From a virus, in the IMG/VR virus record IMGVR_UViG_3300025870_000074, positions 1-23,541 of that record: DNA of 23,541 nt; one strand, 5' to 3'. Position numbers and translations under genes: made by a program. Shown in pieces: positions 17,243 to 23,541 of this stretch; position 1 is the stretch's first letter; each line of letters starts with the position of its first letter. A model generated the notes under the pieces. That model ran no database searches and had not been told where the DNA came from. It saw only the letters and a program-made list of their open reading frames with translations.

Positions 17243-17268
17243 TGAATGAAAAAAGTGCGTATATTATT

Positions 17269-17709
17269 TTAGCTTAATAATCCATTCTCTTTATCAAACT
17301 TAAAACGTAACTGATCCTGTATTTTATACGGTAAAAACGTAAGTGTTATGTCAACTTGAATACCTTGATCAAATGTATCTACTAGAATTTTATCTATCTT
17401 TGTTCTTGGGTCATAGTTTACTATTCGTGTTACATCGTTAACTACTGCTTCTTGCACTTCTCTAGTAAATGGTTCAAATAAAATATCCCATATAATTGTT
17501 CCAAATGTTGGGTCACTTAACTTTTCTGTTTGACGAATATGAAAATGATTTATTAAATCTTGTTTAATTAAATCGTAGTCGTATAAACCAAAGTTTTTTG
17601 GATTATTAGAAGTAGTAGAAAATCCTCGGTAAGTTCTACCGTCTACAGACTTTTTTATGTTAGGTTTAACTACTACACGTTTATATAAGTTTTTTTCTAA
17701 TTGGCTCAT
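17269..17709 (-). CDS. gp25: Baseplate wedge protein gp25 (GPW/gp25 family)
   Basis: This is a 146-residue protein of the gp25/TssE-like family, which forms the wedge core with gp6 and gp53 and contacts the sheath base. T4 gp25 is 132 residues, so the size fits. The family region runs from about residue 45 to the end: a DLINHF segment, FGTIIWDILFEPF (the Glu-Pro of the family's E-P-R signature) and VNYDPRTKI (the Arg), then a beta hairpin near DITLTFLP. Residues 1-40 are a basic extension (LYKRVVVKPNIKK). The gene starts 15 bases after the gp5 stop, with AGGG 10 bases before the ATG. The location between gp5 and gp6 supports the call. Confidence 0.92.
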   Translation of the reverse strand: MSQLEKNLYKRVVVKPNIKKSVDGRTYRGFSTTSNNPKNFGLYDYDLIKQDLINHFHIRQTEKLSDPTFGTIIWDILFEPFTREVQEAVVNDVTRIVNYDPRTKIDKILVDTFDQGIQVDITLTFLPYKIQDQLRFKFDKENGLLS

Positions 17710-17719
17710 ATTGTATTTA

Positions 17720-17723
17720 CCCT
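17720..17723 (-). promoter_or_regulatory. Shine-Dalgarno of gp25
   Basis: Minus-strand AGGG, 10 bases from the ATG at 17709, inside the 15-base gap after gp5. Weaker than those of gp6 and the 262-residue gene. Confidence 0.5.
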
Positions 17724-17724
17724 A

Positions 17725-20220
17725 TTATTGTGGGCCAATTGGCGGTGTTGTTGAAAGATTATCGCCTGGCGATAATGTTGGTGACCCTATTGCTTCTACT
17801 TCGTCTTGTAGACTCTTAAATGCATCTGCCATTTCGTTGCGGAATCTGTTTACAACGGACTTTCTTACTCCAGAATTACTTTTTCCAAAATATTTCATTC
17901 CGTTTGCTGCGGCTCTTTCTAAGTATACTGCTTTGATTATACCTCTATCTGACGGATTCTCTGCTCCTGTATTTCTAATTGCTCTTTCAAATATTCTTTG
18001 ACAGCCGCCTTCGCCGTGTTGTATTGCTGTAGACCACACAACATCCATTAATGTTTTAGATCGTTTTACTACATCAACTCCAGTTGCACGTTTTATACGT
18101 TTAGCAGATGGTTGAAAATATAATTCAACACCAAATGCATGTTGAGCTTCGGCATTGGCACTATCGGCCATAATTGCTACCCAACCTTGTTTAAATGTAT
18201 CACTGCCTGCTCGTGCTGCGTTTTCGCCGCCTATAGTCATTAGTGATTTTCCTAGGTCACTAAAACTGCCTGCTTGACAGAATTTAATAAAGTTGCCCAT
18301 AGCACCTGTTGCTGAAGCTATTTGATATGTACCATAACTCCATCCGCCGGTTCTGTCGTACCCAATTGCGGCTGGTTCGTCTTTTGATTCGTATTTGCTG
18401 CTTAGTTTACCTAATCCTGAAAATCCGTCATAATCATAAACGCCAGTAAAGTCTGGACTTTCGGCATATTCATCACTACCGACAAACCCTATAGGCTCTC
18501 CATCAACATTTGTTGATAATGCATTTGCTGTAACTCCTGTAGTTATTTGTCCTCCTGAGCCTGCAACATATGCACTTGATTTTCTTCCTCCAATATTTTT
18601 AAAGAATGTGTCAGGTGTTAAAATCCTATTAGCAGAAGGTAATCCTCCTGGTGATTCCCTATCAGTTTCTGATTTTTTAAATGATAAAGGATCCATGTTT
18701 TCGTGATGCGGCCAAGGTTCGTGTTGTGGAGATCTTGCTAATATACTTTCATATTCTTCAATTACGCCGCCGGGCTTAATTCTAGGTAATGCAACTGTTC
18801 CTAAAACAACAACTTCTGAAGCAGGATTTGCTATTGCTGCTGTAGGACCATTCATATGGATATATGTTGCGGTTTCCCTATGTTCTTTGACGCTATTAAT
18901 ATGCGTGTAAGCTCCTGCAGATAGTCTATTATCTTGATCTGTTTTAAGATGTAAGTTACTACCTGTTTCAATATACTGTTCTTCTTTAACTTTGATGTTG
19001 TGATTTTTGCCAACAGTAACTTTACTGTCAGCACCAACATGTAAATTATAATTATATGCTGATTCTATTTGCACCCTGCCATTATCAAAACTATTTTTAT
19101 CAGTTGCACTACCATCATTGTACCGGCCTGTAGCTTTTATGTTAACATTTCTTCCAGCTTCTAAATTAATATCACGTTCAGCAGTAACGTTAAGATCATT
19201 CTCAGTCATAATACTAACACTGTCTTGTGCATGAATATCAATTTTACCGTCACTAGTCATTTCTATCCAAGTAGTACCGCGAGCATTGCCAATGTAAATT
19301 AAGTCTTCACTATTATGCATCAATATTTGATGGCCCGTTCTAGTCCTCAAACGAAGTAATTCGTTTTGTAGTATTGTAGGATCTCCTTCTGTGGTTTCTT
19401 TTACATTTTTGTAAATAGGAGGACCTTCTTCGGCGTGTGTTGCACGTACAAATCTGTCATCACCGTCATCCATTACAAACGAACTTCCGCCTAATCTATT
19501 AGAAGGAACTGAGATCTTTTGTTTTGCAGAACCAATTGCAGACGTTGGAGATCCGTCTCTATAATCTTTAGGACCAGGAGTGCTTATGCCAAACACCATA
19601 CTAGGTATTTCTCGTCTAGCACTAGTAGTTGTTGTTCCGCGAGTTTCATCGTTCAACAATCCCTGCACTTCTAATGTTTCAGTAAAATCTTTGTTGTATG
19701 GTTTTTCAAATAATGTAGGATCAATTAATGCGCCGTCTTCAATTAGTTTATTATATTCGCCAACTGGGAGTTTGCGTCCTTTTAAATTGTCAGGAAGATC
19801 AGGCTGTCTTGTTTTTTCCGTTGAAGCTCTGCCATCCGGTACCATAAAGTTCATATAATCAGCTGGAATACATCCTATCCAATATCCAAAGTTAACATTG
19901 CCTTCAGCAAATATTACTAGGACTCTTGTTCCTATATCAGGAGGTACCATCCACATACCATAAGACTTTTGCGTATGTTGATATCCTTCGTTCGGTGTAA
20001 GTGCAGTATTTGGTGTTATTCCGTAAAACGGGCTAAGATATTTTACGTTTAATAGTTGTCCTGTTCTTTCTGGTGTGCCTCCAGCAGAAGTATATTTTAA
20101 AAGTTCAACAGTCAATCCGCCCATATACTTTGTATCAAGATTATTTACTACGATTGCTTCGTATGGACCAGAATCTGAAAACTTACTGTCAGTATGTCGA
20201 GATCTTTTATAACTTGTCAT
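17725..20220 (-). CDS. gp5: gp5-type baseplate hub, cell-puncturing spike and tail lysozyme
   Basis: An 831-residue trimeric-spike-type protein that would pierce the outer membrane and cut peptidoglycan at infection. Residues 1-130 look like the OB-fold of gp5/VgrG (GMWMVPPDIGTRVLVIF, GYWIGCIPADYM). About 285-470 is the spike beta-helix: LRTRTGHQILMHNSEDLIYI, TTWIEMTSDGKIDIHAQDSV, then alternating 'D.N...' and 'R.V.I.A' strands. About 600-800 is a lysozyme-like domain with SSKYESKDEPAAIGYDRTGG (candidate catalytic Glu 611) and WSYGTYQIAS, then an HGEGG motif (Glu near 737). In T4 gp5 the lysozyme domain lies between OB-fold and helix; here it is C-terminal. The ATG overlaps the preceding stop (TAATG) and has AGGA 8 bases before it. 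The C-terminus PPIGPQ is shared, with one conservative change, with the preceding gene. Confidence 0.9.
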   Translation of the reverse strand: MTSYKRSRHTDSKFSDSGPYEAIVVNNLDTKYMGGLTVELLKYTSAGGTPERTGQLLNVKYLSPFYGITPNTALTPNEGYQHTQKSYGMWMVPPDIGTRVLVIFAEGNVNFGYWIGCIPADYMNFMVPDGRASTEKTRQPDLPDNLKGRKLPVGEYNKLIEDGALIDPTLFEKPYNKDFTETLEVQGLLNDETRGTTTTSARREIPSMVFGISTPGPKDYRDGSPTSAIGSAKQKISVPSNRLGGSSFVMDDGDDRFVRATHAEEGPPIYKNVKETTEGDPTILQNELLRLRTRTGHQILMHNSEDLIYIGNARGTTWIEMTSDGKIDIHAQDSVSIMTENDLNVTAERDINLEAGRNVNIKATGRYNDGSATDKNSFDNGRVQIESAYNYNLHVGADSKVTVGKNHNIKVKEEQYIETGSNLHLKTDQDNRLSAGAYTHINSVKEHRETATYIHMNGPTAAIANPASEVVVLGTVALPRIKPGGVIEEYESILARSPQHEPWPHHENMDPLSFKKSETDRESPGGLPSANRILTPDTFFKNIGGRKSSAYVAGSGGQITTGVTANALSTNVDGEPIGFVGSDEYAESPDFTGVYDYDGFSGLGKLSSKYESKDEPAAIGYDRTGGWSYGTYQIASATGAMGNFIKFCQAGSFSDLGKSLMTIGGENAARAGSDTFKQGWVAIMADSANAEAQHAFGVELYFQPSAKRIKRATGVDVVKRSKTLMDVVWSTAIQHGEGGCQRIFERAIRNTGAENPSDRGIIKAVYLERAAANGMKYFGKSNSGVRKSVVNRFRNEMADAFKSLQDEVEAIGSPTLSPGDNLSTTPPIGPQ

Positions 20221-21008
20221 TATTGTGGTCCTACTGGTGGAATGTCTGGTACCGGAGTTGGTAGTGATATTATTGGGTCCGTAGACGAATATGTTTTAGA
20301 ATCAACTACCTTTTTTCCAGTGTTAAAATCGTATCGATCATATCCAGCTCTCATTATTCCATAAGTGTAACTATTGCCAGTTGCTGCTCCTGGAGGAGGA
20401 TCGGTACTTACAGTTTCTGGAGACACTGATGTACCTGTGTCTTCGGTAGTAGTATTCGGTGCGTCTGGGGTCTCAGTAGCAGCGCCGGTACTAGATTCTG
20501 TTCCGCCGGCTTCACTGGTAGTTGTTGTAGTTTCTGTACCGTTTTCACTTGTTGTCATAGCAACTACTTTGTCAGGTCGTTCGTTACTAGACGTTGGATC
20601 TGCTTCAAATATTGGAATACTTTTATACTCGCCGCATTTTACAGAGTTAAGCGGTTGAATAGGTAACTGACCGCCTTCGTTATAATATCTATCTGCATTA
20701 AATTCATACAAAGTACGAATAGTATTTCCATTTGTAGAGCCAAATGCTACAAAGAATCTATTTTTCATTTTAAAATACGGTTCGCCATTTACAACCCTTA
20801 TAATTGGCGGTACTGTGTCTGATGTTAAGGGTATTGCAACACTGTCAGTATCTGCAATAAATTCGTCATAGGTTAGATATGTAATAATATTATTTTCGTC
20901 GCGCCAATACTGACCTTCATTAGTGAAGTTTTCTGCAGGTGCCGAAGCACCTTTTTGTTGAACGTCTTCGTCCTGTACTGCATCATAAGCTAAATCTTGG
21001 TATGGCAT
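20220..21008 (-). CDS. Unrecognised baseplate-region protein with Thr/Ser/Glu-rich tail
   Basis: I do not recognise this 262-residue protein. Residues 1-155 look folded, with aromatic and charged patches (GQYWRDENNIITYLTYDEF, GEPYFKMKNRFFVAFGS). About 160-215 is low-complexity and rich in Thr, Ser, Glu, Gly and Pro, likely a flexible linker. The end (about 216-262) has TYGIMRAGYDRYDF and finishes PPVGPQ. A frame-consistent ATG at 21086 would add 26 residues, but it lies 59 bases inside the hub gene and lacks a clear ribosome site. The ATG at 21008 has AAGGAA 5 bases before it and starts 19 bases after the hub stop, so I chose it. Position between the hub protein and gp5 suggests a hub accessory or connector; it does not look like T4 gp53. 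Confidence 0.85.
   Translation of the reverse strand: MPYQDLAYDAVQDEDVQQKGASAPAENFTNEGQYWRDENNIITYLTYDEFIADTDSVAIPLTSDTVPPIIRVVNGEPYFKMKNRFFVAFGSTNGNTIRTLYEFNADRYYNEGGQLPIQPLNSVKCGEYKSIPIFEADPTSSNERPDKVVAMTTSENGTETTTTTSEAGGTESSTGAATETPDAPNTTTEDTGTSVSPETVSTDPPPGAATGNSYTYGIMRAGYDRYDFNTGKKVVDSKTYSSTDPIISLPTPVPDIPPVGPQ
20229..20232 (-). promoter_or_regulatory. Shine-Dalgarno of gp5 inside preceding gene
   Basis: Minus-strand AGGA, 8 bases from the ATG at 20220, lying within the last codons of the 262-residue gene. Together with TAATG it suggests translational coupling. Confidence 0.6.
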
Positions 21009-21013
21009 TAATA

Positions 21014-21019
21014 TTCCTT
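21014..21019 (-). promoter_or_regulatory. Shine-Dalgarno deciding the start of the 262-residue gene
   Basis: Minus-strand AAGGAA with 5 bases to the ATG at 21008, in the 19-base gap after the hub stop. It favours this start over the upstream ATG at 21086. Confidence 0.75.
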
Positions 21020-21027
21020 TTTTATAC

Positions 21028-23541
21028 TTATCTGCCGGTGGATCCGTATGGGTCACCTTGCGAACCAACGCCTCCGGTACCTCCAAAGGTTAATCCATCG
21101 TTTGATTGAGTTTCTTGTGGAGCTGGATTAACAATTTGTGCTGGGTTAGGAACCTCCGATACTGGGTCCGGCGGTGATCCAGTAATGCTGCCGCCACCGG
21201 GTACTGATCCAGGTGTTGTTAGATTAGGATTAGCAGGACTAAACGATACAGCAGGAGTTGTTGGTAACGGCTGTCCGTTAATTTGGAAATGAGCAGAGCT
21301 ACCAGTAAAACCTATTGTTTGTCCAGCTGCGTTTGTAGATGATACTGTTACTGATCCATCAACATTTTGAGTTAATGAGGTAGATGCGCCGTTGCTGACT
21401 GAAGTAACAGGGTTAGCTCCGCCTTGCCATGTGCCGCCGAATCCTTGTACTCCGACAGGACCGGTGTTGCCGCCGGCTCCAACAGCACTACTAATATTCG
21501 AAATAGCAGTATCTATTGCATTTGCAGCTGATGCCGGAATAGAAGGTGTAGGAAGTCCTGGTATGCCAGGAACAGCAGGTATAGCAGGGATAGCAGGTGC
21601 TAATGCACTAACATCAAATGCTGTCACTTGTGATGCAATTTCATCAAAGTTAGGTAAATTAGCTCCAAGTGCAGACAAGTCTGGTATTTCTATATCTAGT
21701 AAGTTACTAGGAATAATATCTATTGGTATTTCAGGTATATCAAAATCTAATGCCGGAATTAATTTAATTATATCATCAAATCCAAATGTCCGTTTTTCGC
21801 TATCCTTACAAACTGCATTATCATATGCATCACCTTCTGGAAGAATTGGCGGGTTTGGATTTCCTGGGTCGCCTTCCATGACTATTGGTTTTTCTTTAAT
21901 GTTTGCATCGGGATTAGTTTCTATAAATCCTTTATTATTTGTAGTTGCTGGATCGTCTTGTCCTCTACGCCTAATTAATTTAAGGGTTTGGGTAAATTGT
22001 CCTCTTGAAAATCTATTAGTAACTGCCCATACAGAAAACAATCCGCTAAAGCCCGGAACTACTGTAGGCATTTCCATAGTTGCACCTTTTATTTGATAAT
22101 CAAATGGTGTTTTAAAATTAACTACACAAAATACTTCTGCTTGTTGATATGTCATTGTTCCGTCAGCAGTTGCATTTGGTAGACTACCTTGCTCCGCTAC
22201 ATAGTTGCCCGTTTCTTGTGGAATAAAGAAAGGATCTCCCATAATTTCCATTTCAGCAGTAACCATGTCTAGTGGCATATTAGTAATCCTATCATGGAAC
22301 ATTTCAGCAATTTGCCTTCTAATATCCGGATTTACTGTTCCTCCGCTTTCTGTAGCCAATGCTGCTGCTTGTTCAACAGGTGCGCCAGCTTCAGTTTTTT
22401 GAGAAATGTCTGTTTCTTTGGGCGGAGTCGCGCCTGTTTCAACATCTGTAATAGCAGTACTAGTTTTATGGTTGTCGGTTTGCATTCCACCTTTGTTCAT
22501 ACCAAAATTAGATAATGCTGTCTGCATGAACGCTTGATTAAAATTAATATCAAAATTTAACACATCTTCATTCTTGCCGGTGTAGATATAATTATATTCT
22601 TTTGCAGCAGCTTTTTTTAGACCTTCTGTATTTGCAGGTTTTTGGTTAGTTGATAATACGTGTGCTTCGTCAATTTCGTATGGCACTACACAATAAACAT
22701 AAACTTTAGGTGGGCGCCCCATTTGAAATTCAGTATCTGCGTTGGCGTCTATAAAAACTTGTGTATCAATTTTGTACCATTTGTTTAATCCGTTTTTAGC
22801 ACCCTCAGTTGACTTTTCTGCTGCATAATCACTTTGGTTAACTATTTTTTCAATAATTTTAGTAATTTTTTCGCCTTGGCCAAATTGATAGTCTCTTGCT
22901 TTATCTGCTGATTGTGCTGCCTGTGACGATGCATCAACTTTTCCTGTATCGGGATCTATTGCTGCTGCAGGTTCTGCTTCTTGCTGTGCTCCGCCTACAT
23001 TAGTGCTTGTATTAATAGGACTTAGACCAATTTCATTCATTTGCTCTTCATCTTCTGCATATGTTTTTAAAATTGCATATGTAGAATTTGCAGGGCGTAC
23101 AGATACATTATTCAATTTATCAGCTTGATATGTACTGCCATCTAACGGCTGAGTAGATCCTTTTTGTTGTGCAATTGCTTCTTCAACAGTAGTTGTAAAT
23201 GCAGATTCTTCAACTACATTAGCACCTAATGCTTCAACAAGAGATCTCCTTGTTTTTGGAAATGTAATTACATATCGGTCATACCCACTAATTGCTTCTG
23301 CATCTTCTAGTGCTTCAATTTGAGAATTCATTCCTCCTGTAACCGAAGAAACTGAAGTTTCTAATACTTCATGAACAAGAGTTCCGGTAGCTTTAATTGG
23401 AGTTTTAATTTTAGATATATTGTCTGACAATCCCGACTCGCTCATTGGAACTGCTCTAACACTATAAACACTACCTGTTCCTGATACAGAAAAGTCGATC
23501 ATTGTAAATTTAATTGGAATAAAAATAGGACGTTGTAAGAA
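21028..23541 (-). CDS. Large baseplate hub-type structural protein (N-terminus off right edge)
   Basis: The frame has no stop between the first ATG (23502) and the window edge, and the 13 upstream codons read like protein (RPIFIPIKFTM), so the gene very likely starts outside; 837 residues are visible. Numbering from the ATG at 23502: the beginning (GSVYSVRAVPMSESGLSDNI) resembles large-phage hub proteins as I recall; NKWYKIDTQVFIDAN and GRPPKVYVYCVVPYEI (262-277); EYNYIYTGKNEDVLNFDINF (302-321); and FSGLFSVWAVTNRFSRGQF with TLKLIRRR (about 480-510), typical of hub or ring-domain endings. After about 520 it is Pro/Gly/Ala/Ser-rich, including a strict Pro-every-third-residue stretch. A gp27-like hub role is inferred from the gp5 neighbour; sequence identity to T4 gp27 is not claimed. 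Confidence 0.85.
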   Translation of the reverse strand, partial: FLQRPIFIPIKFTMIDFSVSGTGSVYSVRAVPMSESGLSDNISKIKTPIKATGTLVHEVLETSVSSVTGGMNSQIEALEDAEAISGYDRYVITFPKTRRSLVEALGANVVEESAFTTTVEEAIAQQKGSTQPLDGSTYQADKLNNVSVRPANSTYAILKTYAEDEEQMNEIGLSPINTSTNVGGAQQEAEPAAAIDPDTGKVDASSQAAQSADKARDYQFGQGEKITKIIEKIVNQSDYAAEKSTEGAKNGLNKWYKIDTQVFIDANADTEFQMGRPPKVYVYCVVPYEIDEAHVLSTNQKPANTEGLKKAAAKEYNYIYTGKNEDVLNFDINFNQAFMQTALSNFGMNKGGMQTDNHKTSTAITDVETGATPPKETDISQKTEAGAPVEQAAALATESGGTVNPDIRRQIAEMFHDRITNMPLDMVTAEMEIMGDPFFIPQETGNYVAEQGSLPNATADGTMTYQQAEVFCVVNFKTPFDYQIKGATMEMPTVVPGFSGLFSVWAVTNRFSRGQFTQTLKLIRRRGQDDPATTNNKGFIETNPDANIKEKPIVMEGDPGNPNPPILPEGDAYDNAVCKDSEKRTFGFDDIIKLIPALDFDIPEIPIDIIPSNLLDIEIPDLSALGANLPNFDEIASQVTAFDVSALAPAIPAIPAVPGIPGLPTPSIPASAANAIDTAISNISSAVGAGGNTGPVGVQGFGGTWQGGANPVTSVSNGASTSLTQNVDGSVTVSSTNAAGQTIGFTGSSAHFQINGQPLPTTPAVSFSPANPNLTTPGSVPGGGSITGSPPDPVSEVPNPAQIVNPAPQETQSNDGLTFGGTGGVGSQGDPYGSTGR
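21541..21600 (-). repeat. Proline-every-third-residue tract in the hub protein
   Basis: The 20 codons read APAIPAIPAVPGIPGLPTPS (residues 635-654 from the ATG at 23502), with Pro at positions 2, 5, 8, 11, 14 and 17, then one extra Pro at 19. The DNA is a degenerate 9-bp repeat (plus strand gcaggtata / gcagggata). It suggests an extended polyproline-II or collagen-like linker. Confidence 0.85.

Noticed and set aside
17211-17268. Transcription terminator or small RNA in the gap between gp25 and gp6
   Set aside because: No stable GC-rich stem followed by a T run is visible on the minus strand. The sequence is simply AT-rich.
21018-21025. TATAAAAA octamer before the 262-residue gene as a late promoter
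   Set aside because: A start point at the usual distance would fall at or beyond the AAGGAA ribosome site, leaving no usable leader.
21009-21086. Longer version of the 262-residue protein from the ATG at 21086
   Set aside because: That ATG is deep inside the hub gene, and the extra 26 residues match the out-of-frame reading of the hub's Gly-rich end. The ATG at 21008 has a clear Shine-Dalgarno.
21392-22096. Plus-strand frame of 234 codons, hydrophobic and Gly/Ile-rich
   Set aside because: It lies wholly inside the hub gene on the other strand. Its composition follows from the Pro/Ala/Gly-rich codons opposite, and no ribosome site or neighbouring plus-strand gene supports it.

Overview
The window looks like part of the virion-structure region of a T4-like contractile-tailed phage (myovirus), probably marine and AT-rich (about one third G+C by eye, not computed). 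The main evidence is three recognisable T4-type baseplate genes in order on the minus strand: gp5 (cell-puncturing hub/lysozyme), gp25 (wedge) and gp6 (wedge). The gp6 N-terminus matches the style I recall from T4-like cyanophages and pelagimyophages. The host cannot be read from this window; a cyanobacterium or a SAR11-type alphaproteobacterium are inferences only.

Layout, in the direction of transcription (right to left). (1) 23541-21028: a large hub-type structural protein whose reading frame runs off the right edge without a stop, so its true start lies outside. (2) 21008-20220: a 262-residue unrecognised protein with a Thr/Ser/Glu/Pro-rich C-terminal half. (3) 20220-17725: gp5, with an OB-fold-like N-terminus, a spike-type beta-helix and a lysozyme-like domain at the C-terminus. 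(4) 17709-17269: gp25. (5) 17210-13671: gp6, unusually long at 1179 residues and ending in a poly-Ser tail. (6) 13671-1: one uninterrupted frame of 4557 codons, still open at the left edge. This giant structural protein fills 58% of the window and sits where T4 has gp7.

The genes are packed as one operon. Two junctions are TAATG stop/start overlaps (262-residue gene/gp5 and gp6/giant gene). The other gaps are 15, 19 and 58 bases. Most starts have a visible Shine-Dalgarno sequence, and the 58-base gap carries a T4-late-promoter-like octamer. Together the products would form the central hub and spike (hub protein, gp5) and the surrounding wedges (gp25, gp6, probably the giant protein).

The most interesting object is the giant protein. 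By reading the frame I find several repeated or recognisable modules in it: a cupredoxin-like domain without metal ligands, four aromatic CBM5/12-like modules, six FG-GAP/beta-propeller-like motifs split by about 600 residues, two pairs of G-x-G-Y/W repeats each with a 39-residue period, and three V-x-Y/V-x-x-N-type beta modules. I see no RNA genes, CRISPR arrays, insertion sequences or defence system. No stretch longer than 58 bases lacks a gene.
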